From: Algoriphagus vanfongensis DSM 17529
Lineage (GTDB): Bacteria > Bacteroidota > Bacteroidia > Cytophagales > Cyclobacteriaceae
Reading direction: 5' to 3'
Assembly: GCF_000429465.1 (NCBI RefSeq)
Contig: NZ_AUBX01000009.1
Span: forward strand, 744,001 to 808,000
Length of the DNA stretch: 64,000 nt
In this document: positions 8,819 through 17,057 of the stretch, piece after piece
Position numbering within the stretch: position 1 is the stretch's first letter
Layout of the letters: every line of letters starts with the position of its first letter
Program-made: the position numbers and the translations under genes
Notes under the pieces: model-generated
Told to the model about the DNA's origin: nothing
Databases searched by the model: none
Seen by the model: the letters and a program-made list of their open reading frames with translations, nothing else

Positions 8819-9732
8819 TCAGAGATTTTGAAGTAACCATACTCGGCAACACCTCTTCCATCCCAGCGCATGGAAGGAATCATACTTCACAGGTGATCCG
8901 ACTAGGTCAGAATTTGATACTTCTCGACTGTGGAGAAGGAACGCAGATCCAACTGCGCAGATTCAAGGTCAAAACTTCAAAAATCTCCCACATTTTCATA
9001 TCACATTTACACGGGGACCATTACCTGGGACTGGTAGGATTGCTTTCAAGCTACAATCTGTCCCGGCGTAAAAGTCCCCTTTTTCTATTTGGGCCTCCGG
9101 GATTGGATGACATTATCACGACCCACTTCAGACATAGTCATACAGAACTCACCTATCCTATTCATTTTCAAGCCACTGCCCCCAATGGAATGAATCAATT
9201 GGTGGATCATGCTCACTTTAAAGTATTCAGTTTTCCATTGAGACATCGGCTTCCGACGACAGGCTTTTTGATTCGTGAAAAACCTGGGTATAGAAACCTG
9301 ATTAAAGAAAAACTTCAACGACAAAAAGTACCCTTGGAAGCCATTCACTCACTGAGAAATGGAGTGGACTATGTCGGGGCTGATGGATCGTTTTATTCCG
9401 TTCGGGAGTATTGTCACCCTGCTTCGCATTTGAGGTCTTATGCGTATTGCTCGGATACTATCTATCATCCTGAGATAATCGATTACTTCAAGCGAGTTGA
9501 TTTACTATACCATGAATCTACTTTTTTGGAAGCAGACAGTGCTCGGGCTGAAGTCACTTTTCACAGTACAGCCAAGCAAGCAGCGGAAATAGCCAAACTG
9601 GCTGGAGCCAAAAAGTTACTCTTGGGGCATTTTTCCTCCCGATATGGGAATTTGGGCCCCCTCTTGGAAGAGGCTCAAACCGTTTTCCCGGACAGCATTA
9701 TCAGTGTGGAAGGCGAAACCTACCCCATTTAA
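8815..9732 (+). CDS. rnz: Ribonuclease Z (tRNA 3'-processing endoribonuclease)
   Basis: 305 residues. The metallo-beta-lactamase zinc motif HLHGDH lies at 64-69, with further ligands in HPASH, CSDT and LLGHFSSRY. The enzyme cuts tRNA precursors on the 3' side of the discriminator base. The start is TTG at 8815, overlapping the stop of the STAS gene (TTGA). I chose it because the family N-terminus (FEVTILGNTSSIPA) begins only four residues later and no in-frame ATG exists before it. The gene ends 5 bases from the convergent adaptor gene, leaving no room for a separate terminator. Confidence 0.93.
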   Translation: MIRDFEVTILGNTSSIPAHGRNHTSQVIRLGQNLILLDCGEGTQIQLRRFKVKTSKISHIFISHLHGDHYLGLVGLLSSYNLSRRKSPLFLFGPPGLDDIITTHFRHSHTELTYPIHFQATAPNGMNQLVDHAHFKVFSFPLRHRLPTTGFLIREKPGYRNLIKEKLQRQKVPLEAIHSLRNGVDYVGADGSFYSVREYCHPASHLRSYAYCSDTIYHPEIIDYFKRVDLLYHESTFLEADSARAEVTFHSTAKQAAEIAKLAGAKKLLLGHFSSRYGNLGPLLEEAQTVFPDSIISVEGETYPI

Positions 9733-9737
9733 AAGAC

Positions 9738-10883
9738 TCATTCAGTAAGTCTTACATTCAGTAAGGATTGATTTCTTATTTCTTCACTAGGCCTAACCAA
9801 AATCGTATCTCCTGCTGCAATCTTTCCAAATATTTCTATTTGATCCAGACTTTTCTTTCCTAGAGAAATGTCAACCCAATCTGCTTTTCCTCCGGAATTT
9901 TTAATCACATAGGTACCTGTGGTAGAATATAATACCGAAGCTGCTGGAATCACCAAAGACTTTTCACCCGACTGAATAGGCAAAGTCACTTCGGCGACCA
10001 TTCCTGGTAAAAACTCCCCATCGGGATTGGCTACGTCCATTTCAATGTATTCAGATCGAAGCCTTTCATCCAAAGCACCTGCTTTTCTGGATATCTTGGC
10101 TGCATATTCTTTTCCCGGAAGGGATTGAACTGTGAAAGAAACCAAGTCGTCATTTTTCAGATTGGCAGCGTAGAGTTCAGGAACTTTCACTACCAATCGA
10201 AGCAAACCCAATTCTTTTAAAGTGAAAATCGGAAACTCAGATCCTTTTCCGCTGGGACCGACATAGGCACCCAAGCTTACATTTCTTTCGGTAATCACTC
10301 CAGAAAAAGGGGCTCTGATCTCCAAATATCCTTTGGTATCCATGATTTCTTTGAATGCGGCCTTAGCAGATTCCCAGTTTGCCAAATCCGATTCTTGCTT
10401 GGCAAAAGCCATCTCCAGATCATTCTCGCTGACAGTCCCTGGGGTTTCACTGGTTCTTTTCAATCGATCATAGCTCGCCTTACTTGCCAAGTATATCGCT
10501 TCAAAGGACTTGAGCCGGGATTCAGCACCAGCTAATCGACTACTGATTTCAGGAGCCTCAAGAGTCGCCAACAATTCCCCTTTCTTAACTTGAGAACCCA
10601 CATCCACCCGGAGATTCTCAACAAAGCTACTCACCTTTGCATAGAGGTCTACTTCCTGATACGCAATCAGCTCTCCCGGAATCCGAAAATCTGAAGCCAA
10701 AGATTCATTTCCGATAATCATCCCATCCAATGCAATCTCTTGGGATGTCGTTGCTTCCGAATGAACCTCCTCTGACTTGGATTCACATCCCCAGATCAAA
10801 GCTGCCAAGATGCTAGACATCCATAGTTTACTGGGAATGAACACCTTATTTTTTGAAATAATGGAAGTATAAATGGAAAACAT
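9738..10883 (-). CDS. RND efflux periplasmic adaptor (membrane fusion protein)
   Basis: 381 residues if started at the ATG at 10883. The frame stays open upstream to 10964, overlapping the pump gene; ATGs at 10910 and 10820 are alternatives. An N-terminal hydrophobic stretch ending in LIWGC suggests a lipoprotein anchored in the inner membrane. HlyD/AcrA features follow: the lipoyl-like half (VSSFVENLRVDVGSQVKKGELLATLEAPE), an alpha-helical hairpin, the second half (YLEIRAPFSGVITERNVSLGAYV) and a beta-barrel domain. It links the RND pump to the TolC-type channel encoded in the same operon. The substrate is unknown. Confidence 0.9.
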   Translation of the reverse strand: MFSIYTSIISKNKVFIPSKLWMSSILAALIWGCESKSEEVHSEATTSQEIALDGMIIGNESLASDFRIPGELIAYQEVDLYAKVSSFVENLRVDVGSQVKKGELLATLEAPEISSRLAGAESRLKSFEAIYLASKASYDRLKRTSETPGTVSENDLEMAFAKQESDLANWESAKAAFKEIMDTKGYLEIRAPFSGVITERNVSLGAYVGPSGKGSEFPIFTLKELGLLRLVVKVPELYAANLKNDDLVSFTVQSLPGKEYAAKISRKAGALDERLRSEYIEMDVANPDGEFLPGMVAEVTLPIQSGEKSLVIPAASVLYSTTGTYVIKNSGGKADWVDISLGKKSLDQIEIFGKIAAGDTILVRPSEEIRNQSLLNVRLTE

Positions 10884-10896
10884 AGCTTTCTGAAGT

Positions 10897-13800
10897 TTAA
10901 GAGTTAGCATGGGAATGAGGTACATAATGGATACTTTCTTCGTCCTCTGGGTCCAAGGACACACTCTGCGTGGTTGTTTTTTCCTGAGCCCATGAAAATG
11001 TCAAAGGAAGTATGAAAAGCGCTGCAATCGTGGAAGCTGCCAGTCCACCTACGACTGCCCTACCCAATGGGGAGGTTTGATCACCTGCCTCACCAAAACC
11101 GATCGCCATCGGAATCATGCCCACAATCATCGCCAAGGCGGTCATCACGATCGGTCTCATTCGCAAAGAAGCCGCCTCCTTGGCAGAAAGCAGGGCATTG
11201 CCATTTCTTATCCTGAGCTCTTCGGCATTGGTAATCAACAAGACCGCATTGGAAATCGACACCCCGACAGACATGATGATTCCCATGTAAGATTGGAGAT
11301 TTAGCGTGGAGCCTACCGAAACCAAAAGCAAAAGAGATCCGAGCAAAACAGCCGGAACTGTCACCAGAACTACTCCTGATACCTTGAATGATTGAAAATT
11401 GGCAGCCAACATCAAGAAAATCACGATGATCGCTACCAATAGTCCACTTTCAAGACTTGCTAAGGTTTCGATCAAGGTAGAGCTCATCCCGATCAGATCC
11501 ACACTCAAGCCTCTCGGCAACTCACCTAAATCAGCAATGGCCTTATCCACTTCTTTCGCAGCTGTCGCCAGATCGACACCATGGAGGTTGGCTGTGACCG
11601 TCAACATGGGCATAGTTCCCAAATTATTGATCTCACCCTCCGTAGTCCCTTCTTCAAACGTAGCGATATCGCTAAGAATCGGCCGGGCTTGATTTCTGAC
11701 GAGCGGAATTTCTCCCAGCTCATGCAAATTATTCATTGTTCCCTCTGGCACCTGAATCTGTACACTGTAGGTATTCCCGATATTCTGATCAATCCAGACA
11801 TTTTTTTCTACCAGTCTCGAGGATGAAATCGATGCGATCAAGGATCGGGAAATATTCTGAACGTCAATTCCCAAACGAGCCGCCTTTTGTCGATCAATTT
11901 TAATGTTGATGGTTGGGTAGTTCACCGATTGCCCCAATTGTACATCGCGGAGGATAGCTAATTCTTTCAGCCGGTCTATTAGTTTCTGGGCATATTCCCG
12001 ATTGTTTTGTTTGTTTCTTCCTGATAGCCTCACCTCTATCGGAGTCGGCGAGCCCTGGCTCAAAATCTTATCCGTCAATTCAATCGGTTCGAAAGAAAGA
12101 CGCATTTGCGGATTGATTTCCTTGGCTTTGTCACGAATTTGATCTTTGAGCGCATCCAAATCAAAATCCACCTCTCCTTCCATGGCCACCATCATGGCCG
12201 CTTCATGCGGGCCTTGCATCCAAAGAAATACCGGATTGATAGAATACGTCTGGGGATGCAAACCGATGTAAGTGGAAGAAATCACCTTCACATCCTCTCC
12301 CACCAATTCTTGGATGCCATCCAATAATTTGATGGTTTCCAGTTCTGTTTTTTCCATTCGGGTCCCATCTGGCAGCCTCATTCTCAACTGGAATTGACTC
12401 CCGTCTACTTTGGGCAAAACATCCCTTCCGATGCCCGCTACCAAAAGTCCTACCAAGAGAATACTTACAATCAAATAGATGCTGACGATCGGTTTTTTGT
12501 AGGGCATCATTTTGTCCAATGAAGACAAATAGCGTCGTCTTAAGCGTTCAAACAGATCAATTTTTCCATCCTGGTTGATATCATCACGAGTTGCCATTTC
12601 TTCTTTCTGATGCCAGGTTTCCTCTTCTTCCTCTTCCAAAGTCAACGCATCAGAAGAAATGCTTTTCTTCTTCTCCTCAGGATGAGAATGGGTTTTCATG
12701 ATCCAGTTTGCCAATACCGGAACAAACGTCTGGGAAAGAAAATAAGAAGCTACCATACTAAATCCAATGGCTAATGCCAATGGCAAAAACAAGGATCCCG
12801 GAATCCCTCCCATGCTAAATGCAGGAGCAAAAACGGCCAAAATACAGAGTAGGATCAATAATTTGGGAAAGGCAATCTCTTTACAGGCATGCCAGATCGC
12901 TAGAGCTTTTGGCTTGCCCATATCAAAATGCTGATGGATATTTTCGATCGTCACCGTACTCTCATCCACCAAAATTCCAATCGCCAGTGCCAAACCACTT
13001 AATGTCATAATATTGATGGTCTGACCAAATAGATTGAGAAAAAGTATGGAAATAATAATGGAGGTAGGAATGGTCAAAATCACAATCAACGCTCCCCTTA
13101 CATCCCCCAAGAATAGAAAAACCATCAATCCGGTAAGGATGGCGCCAATGATTCCTTCATGAACCAAACTTTCCACCGAATTCACCACGTATTGAGATTG
13201 ATCAAATTCCAAAGTCAGTTTGACATCCTCGGGCAATTGTTCCTGGATTCCAGGAATATTTTTCTTCAGGTTTTGTACTACATCCCAAGTAGATGCATCT
13301 GCACTTTTTGCGATGTTCAGATAAGCCGACCTCCTGCCATTTACCAATGCATAGCCAGTGACGATATCTGCCCCATCCTCGATTTTGGCCACATCTTTCA
13401 TATAGAGATTGTGTACATCTCCATCTTTGAAAAGTGGGATATTTTCAAAGTCTTCCACCTTTTCCAGAATAGTATTGGAGGGAGTAATGTAGTTTTTGTC
13501 TCCGATTCTGATGTTGCCAGACGGTGTCGTGATATTATTCACGCGCATAGCTTCTACCAGCTGATCAGGAGAAAGATTGTACTCCCGCAGCTTTTTGGGA
13601 TCGACACTGATGACCACTGTCCGGCTACTTCCTCCATTGGGTGGAGAGGAAACCAAACCAGGAATAGAGGTAAAAGTCGATCGCACATAGATATTGGCGA
13701 TATCCAGCAGCTCATTGTTTGTCCTTCGATCACTGCTCAAGACCAATTGAGCTACCGGTAAGGTCGAAGCATCAAACCTGATAATAAAAGGCGGGTTGGA

Positions 13801-14166
13801 TCCCGGAGGAAAAGCCACCTGAATACGATTGGAAAATGCAGAGACCTCTGCTGCAGCTTGGGCCATATCTGTCCCCGGATAAAACTCAATTTTCATCAGC
13901 ATCAGCCCCTGAATATTCTTTGTGCTGATTTGTTTGACTCCGTTGACAAACAGGAAAATATTCACATAAGGCTTGGCATAAAAAGCCTCCATCTGCTCCG
14001 GCATATAGCCACCATGAGGATGGGAAACATACAGAACAGGTAGATCTAATTGAGGGAAAATGTCAATTTTAATAGAATTGACAGCCTTAATCCCAAAGAA
14101 CAGCAACCCCAAGACTATCACTAGTATGGTAATGGGCTTCCGTAATGCAAATCGTATTAATTCCAT
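10897..14166 (-). CDS. RND-family efflux pump, inner-membrane transporter, with an EF-hand loop in the central cytoplasmic loop
   Basis: 1089 residues, twelve predicted membrane helices in the AcrB arrangement with two large periplasmic domains. The helix 4 proton-relay region reads GILVDESTVTIEN (Asp401-Glu402), where AcrB has two Asp. The loop between helices 6 and 7 (about 492-555), cytoplasmic in this family, is enlarged. It carries an acidic run (LEEEEEET, 510-517) and a perfect 12-residue EF-hand loop, DINQDGKIDLFE, at 529-540 (bases 12547-12582). It is the middle gene of a TolC-pump-adaptor operon, 9 bases after the TolC-type gene. The substrate (drug, lipid or metabolite) cannot be told, and metal-efflux signatures are not evident. 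Confidence 0.95.
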   Translation of the reverse strand: MELIRFALRKPITILVIVLGLLFFGIKAVNSIKIDIFPQLDLPVLYVSHPHGGYMPEQMEAFYAKPYVNIFLFVNGVKQISTKNIQGLMLMKIEFYPGTDMAQAAAEVSAFSNRIQVAFPPGSNPPFIIRFDASTLPVAQLVLSSDRRTNNELLDIANIYVRSTFTSIPGLVSSPPNGGSSRTVVISVDPKKLREYNLSPDQLVEAMRVNNITTPSGNIRIGDKNYITPSNTILEKVEDFENIPLFKDGDVHNLYMKDVAKIEDGADIVTGYALVNGRRSAYLNIAKSADASTWDVVQNLKKNIPGIQEQLPEDVKLTLEFDQSQYVVNSVESLVHEGIIGAILTGLMVFLFLGDVRGALIVILTIPTSIIISILFLNLFGQTINIMTLSGLALAIGILVDESTVTIENIHQHFDMGKPKALAIWHACKEIAFPKLLILLCILAVFAPAFSMGGIPGSLFLPLALAIGFSMVASYFLSQTFVPVLANWIMKTHSHPEEKKKSISSDALTLEEEEEETWHQKEEMATRDDINQDGKIDLFERLRRRYLSSLDKMMPYKKPIVSIYLIVSILLVGLLVAGIGRDVLPKVDGSQFQLRMRLPDGTRMEKTELETIKLLDGIQELVGEDVKVISSTYIGLHPQTYSINPVFLWMQGPHEAAMMVAMEGEVDFDLDALKDQIRDKAKEINPQMRLSFEPIELTDKILSQGSPTPIEVRLSGRNKQNNREYAQKLIDRLKELAILRDVQLGQSVNYPTINIKIDRQKAARLGIDVQNISRSLIASISSSRLVEKNVWIDQNIGNTYSVQIQVPEGTMNNLHELGEIPLVRNQARPILSDIATFEEGTTEGEINNLGTMPMLTVTANLHGVDLATAAKEVDKAIADLGELPRGLSVDLIGMSSTLIETLASLESGLLVAIIVIFLMLAANFQSFKVSGVVLVTVPAVLLGSLLLLVSVGSTLNLQSYMGIIMSVGVSISNAVLLITNAEELRIRNGNALLSAKEAASLRMRPIVMTALAMIVGMIPMAIGFGEAGDQTSPLGRAVVGGLAASTIAALFILPLTFSWAQEKTTTQSVSLDPEDEESIHYVPHSHANS

Positions 14167-14175
14167 GAAAGGAGG

Positions 14176-15555
14176 TTAAAGTTCGTTTTCGAAAATTTCA
14201 AAATCACCAACAGCGGCTGATTGGTACAGCAGTGCCTGCCATACATTGTTTTGGGCTATCGCCTGATCGGTTTCCGCTCTGATCAATAAGTACAAGGCTT
14301 GGGTGACATTGACCAGATCAGACAGGCCGTTTTCATACATGACTAGTTGACGCTGATAAGCTTCAGTAGCAGCTTTCACCTGAATCGGCGCTTCCAGTGC
14401 GTTGGAAATAGCATTCTCCATTTTGGTTTTCGCCAGATTGGCATTTTGATTCAGTTCCAAAAAGGCCTGATCATATTCTTTTTGAAGCCCTAAAACCACC
14501 TCTTTTTGTGCAGCAGTTTGCTTGGATATCCGTAGCAAATCCGTCAGATTCCAGGTCAGCCCAAAGCCAAATAAATAATTGGAACGGGTGGGTTTGACAC
14601 CCTGCAAGTAATCATGGGAATAATCCGTCGGGTCTTGGTTGAAATTGCTACCAAAACCTGAAGCTCTGGATTGAAAAACTCCCACTAGCGTCAAAGCCGG
14701 ATATTTCAAAGTGCTGATATAGGCTCTTTGTTGCTCTCCTGTAGCGATTCTTTGCTGTCTCCAAGCCAAAGTAGGATGAGTAGCCAGCGTCTGTATAGGG
14801 TCAGCTGTCTTGGGGAAACCCGCAACAAATGTCGTGTCAGGAACAATAGCATTGAGAGAAGTCCCAGTAAGAATGGTCAACACATTTTGTGCTTCTTGCT
14901 CTCTATTTAATGAATTGGTCCAGGCAATTTTGGCATTGGATAGCTCTGCATCCGCCTGAGAGGAATCCGCTCCAGGGATCAGCCCATTTCTAGCCCTAGT
15001 CTTGACTATTTGTTGGAAAGTCTCAGCGCGTTCCAGATTTTTCTCAAATGAATCAGTCAACTGATGAGCCGCCAACAAATTCAAATAGGCACTGGCCACT
15101 TTCACTTTGTGTTGAAAAATCTCCTGCTGCAAATCCCCTTCACTTTCGATAGCTCGTGCATTTGCTACAGCTATATTTCGTCGACTTCGACCAAAAGCGA
15201 ATACATCCCAATTGATATTGGCTAGATAAAGTGCCCCAAAAGCCGCCTCCCAAGTCTGGGTATCCCGTGGCAAACCGGAAGAAGCCGCATTCAACCCAAA
15301 TCCATACATGGGACCGAGCTGCCCATTGACTGTACCATAAGTCTGCTGCGCTCCCAAATTGAAATTGGGCAGATAGTCCCTTCTAGCCTGATCTGAGAGT
15401 AATTGGAAGGATTTGGAGTAATGTTGCTTGGAGGTAATGGATCCATAGTTGGAAACCGCCAGACTTAAAGCCTCTTGCAAGGTCAAGGTCTCCTGAGCCT
15501 GGAGACTGTTGCTCAGCGAGCCAATGGCCATAAGCACTAAAAGAAGTTTTCGCAT
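14176..15555 (-). CDS. TolC-family outer-membrane efflux channel protein
   Basis: 459 residues. The signal peptide (MRKLLLVLMAIGSLSNSLQA) is followed by two outer-membrane-efflux-protein repeats rich in long amphipathic helices (LTLQEALSLAVSN at the start; TEAYQRQLVMYENGLSDLVN near the end), as in TolC. It is first in the minus-strand operon with the RND pump and adaptor and completes a tripartite exporter from cytoplasmic membrane to outside. The upstream 360-base gap contains a 14-base palindrome (15731-15744) that could be an operator, but no regulator gene is adjacent. Confidence 0.93.
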   Translation of the reverse strand: MRKLLLVLMAIGSLSNSLQAQETLTLQEALSLAVSNYGSITSKQHYSKSFQLLSDQARRDYLPNFNLGAQQTYGTVNGQLGPMYGFGLNAASSGLPRDTQTWEAAFGALYLANINWDVFAFGRSRRNIAVANARAIESEGDLQQEIFQHKVKVASAYLNLLAAHQLTDSFEKNLERAETFQQIVKTRARNGLIPGADSSQADAELSNAKIAWTNSLNREQEAQNVLTILTGTSLNAIVPDTTFVAGFPKTADPIQTLATHPTLAWRQQRIATGEQQRAYISTLKYPALTLVGVFQSRASGFGSNFNQDPTDYSHDYLQGVKPTRSNYLFGFGLTWNLTDLLRISKQTAAQKEVVLGLQKEYDQAFLELNQNANLAKTKMENAISNALEAPIQVKAATEAYQRQLVMYENGLSDLVNVTQALYLLIRAETDQAIAQNNVWQALLYQSAAVGDFEIFENEL

Positions 15556-15917
15556 AAACCTAAACTGTAATTCAATTCATTTTTTTCGCCCGAACTTCCT
15601 CTTCAGAGAAATATTCAGCTAGAAAAAAGGCCAGTTTGGGTTGTGGGTAAGTTGTTAGAATGAACTATCACGATACTCTAGAGATACGCTACATTCTATT
15701 GCATAATACCGCTTTCCACGGATCCTTTTCTATGTATATACATAATAGTCGTATTCCTGTTATCAATGGAAAATGACTTACAGGAAAGAAAAAGTCACCA
15801 TTGAGCTTGACCCTCTACCCGAAAAATCAGAAAACTTTGGCCCAATAACAGTGATTATAATTGCAAAAAATTGAGAAACCGAGAGCATTTCAGCTTTTAT
15901 CGTCTATTTTCGAACTT
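15556..15917. other. Divergent intergenic region between the efflux operon and the queuosine-precursor transporter
   Basis: This 362-base gap must hold the promoters of both flanking units. The one structured element I see is the 14-base perfect palindrome TATGTATATACATA at 15731-15744. TATTTTCG at 15904-15911 resembles a -7 element (one mismatch to TAnnTTTG) shortly before the plus-strand gene. I see no RNA gene and no convincing small reading frame. Confidence 0.5.
15731..15744. promoter_or_regulatory. 14-bp perfect palindrome, candidate operator
   Basis: TATGTATATACATA reads identically on both strands. It lies about 175 bases before the TolC-type gene start and about 175 bases before the transporter start. 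Short symmetric sites between divergent units often bind dimeric repressors, but its AT-rich sequence could also arise by chance. Confidence 0.3.
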
Positions 15918-16709
15918 ATGAACCAAAGCCAGCAAGCCAAAAAAACCAACCTTTTTCTTGTATTAGGATCCATCTTTTTGACGAATGCCATCTTGGCAGA
16001 AATCATCGGGGTGAAAATCTTTTCTGCTGAAAAAACCTTGGGATTCGAACCAGCCAATATCAATATTCTGGGTGACTATGTTTTGGATTTCAACTTGACA
16101 GCGGGCGCAGTGATCTGGCCGATTGTGTTTATCACCACGGATATCATCAACGAATACTTTGGAAAAAAAGGAGTCCGAAAAATCAGTTTTATCACAGCTG
16201 GTCTAATCGCTTATGTGTTTCTAGTGATCGGAATCGTTACCGTTTTGACACCAGCCGATTTTTGGTTGGATGTCAATTCCCAAGGTCCTGATGGAGGTCC
16301 CTTTGATATCAGTTTTGCTTTTAATACCATCTTCAGACAAGGGTTGGGCATTATTATCGGTTCATTGACTGCCTTCCTTTTGGGGCAGCTGATCGACGTT
16401 TTTGTTTTTCAAAAGCTGAGATCCATCACAGGAGCCAAAATGATCTGGTTAAGAGCTACTGGTTCCACATTAGTTTCTCAGTTTATTGATTCATTTGTAG
16501 TCTTGGGAATCGCTTTTTATGTTTTTGGCAATTGGGATTTAAGCCAAATCATTGCAGTGGGTATTATTAATTACATCTACAAGTTTGCAGTCGCCATCTT
16601 GCTGACCCCTCTCTTATATGTAGGTCACAGTATCATTGATAACTATTTGGGAAAAGACCTGGCCGAGGAAATGATGAATGAAGCTTCGGAAAATGGAGCT
16701 TTTCAATGA
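15918..16709 (+). CDS. Queuosine precursor transporter (VUT/YhhQ family)
   Basis: 263 residues from the ATG at 15918 (MNQSQQAKKTNLFLVLGSIF); a longer frame from a TTG at 15861 adds 19 non-conserved residues. About six to seven membrane helices and the family motifs are visible: AEIIGVKIF near the N-terminus, GAVIWPIVFITTDIINEYFGKKG in the middle, and a late GSTLVSQFIDSFVVLGIAFY segment. The family imports 7-cyano- or 7-aminomethyl-7-deazaguanine for tRNA queuosine synthesis across the inner membrane. No queuosine synthesis gene is in the window, so the substrate is assigned by family only. Confidence 0.9.
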   Translation: MNQSQQAKKTNLFLVLGSIFLTNAILAEIIGVKIFSAEKTLGFEPANINILGDYVLDFNLTAGAVIWPIVFITTDIINEYFGKKGVRKISFITAGLIAYVFLVIGIVTVLTPADFWLDVNSQGPDGGPFDISFAFNTIFRQGLGIIIGSLTAFLLGQLIDVFVFQKLRSITGAKMIWLRATGSTLVSQFIDSFVVLGIAFYVFGNWDLSQIIAVGIINYIYKFAVAILLTPLLYVGHSIIDNYLGKDLAEEMMNEASENGAFQ

Positions 16710-17057
16710 TTTTGAAAAGAGAGAATATAGATTAAAGAAAAAAAGTAAAGACAGGAAAATAGCAGATTCGTGATTTGGAGATGAGAGCTTATATCCCGGA
16801 CTTGCTTCATCAAATCGGAGATATTACTGTCAAAACCTCGATTGTTCGACTTCAACCAAATATTTTTTTATCAAATAGCGGATTATTTAAAGATTATTCT
16901 AAAAACTTTTGAAGAGTATTTGGTTTCCAAATAAATTACTTCTACTTTTGCACCGTCAATAAGACGCAGAACATTTTTCTGAGCCGTGAAATCCTTTACT
17001 GTCGCTTGTCGTGGGATAACACTGGGGAGTACATGGCAAGAAAAGTAAGGAAACATC
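16710..17057. other. Intergenic region with the promoter and long 5' leader of the DEAD-box helicase gene
   Basis: 348 bases. The left half is AT-rich and holds a 43-codon open frame (16781-16912) with no recognisable features, which I do not call. The right half holds a canonical promoter (16919-16950) and about 100 bases of untranslated leader up to the helicase ATG. No RNA family was recognised in the leader. Confidence 0.55.
16919..16950 (+). promoter_or_regulatory. Bacteroidetes sigma-A-type promoter (TTTG-N20-TACTTTTG)
   Basis: TTTG at 16919-16922 and TACTTTTG at 16943-16950 are separated by 20 bases, an exact match to the TTTG / TAnnTTTG promoter described for Bacteroidetes. Transcription would start near 16955-16958, leaving a leader of about 100 bases before the DEAD-box helicase. 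It is the best promoter in the window. Confidence 0.75.

Noticed and set aside
9739..9765. An 11-base direct repeat (CATTCAGTAAG) at the convergent gene ends
   Set aside because: It is short and partly coding (end of the adaptor gene), with no sign of a target-site duplication or mobile element.
16781..16912. A 43-codon open frame in the gap before the DEAD-box helicase gene
   Set aside because: It has no recognisable motif, signal peptide or coupling, and it lies in AT-rich sequence just upstream of the helicase promoter.
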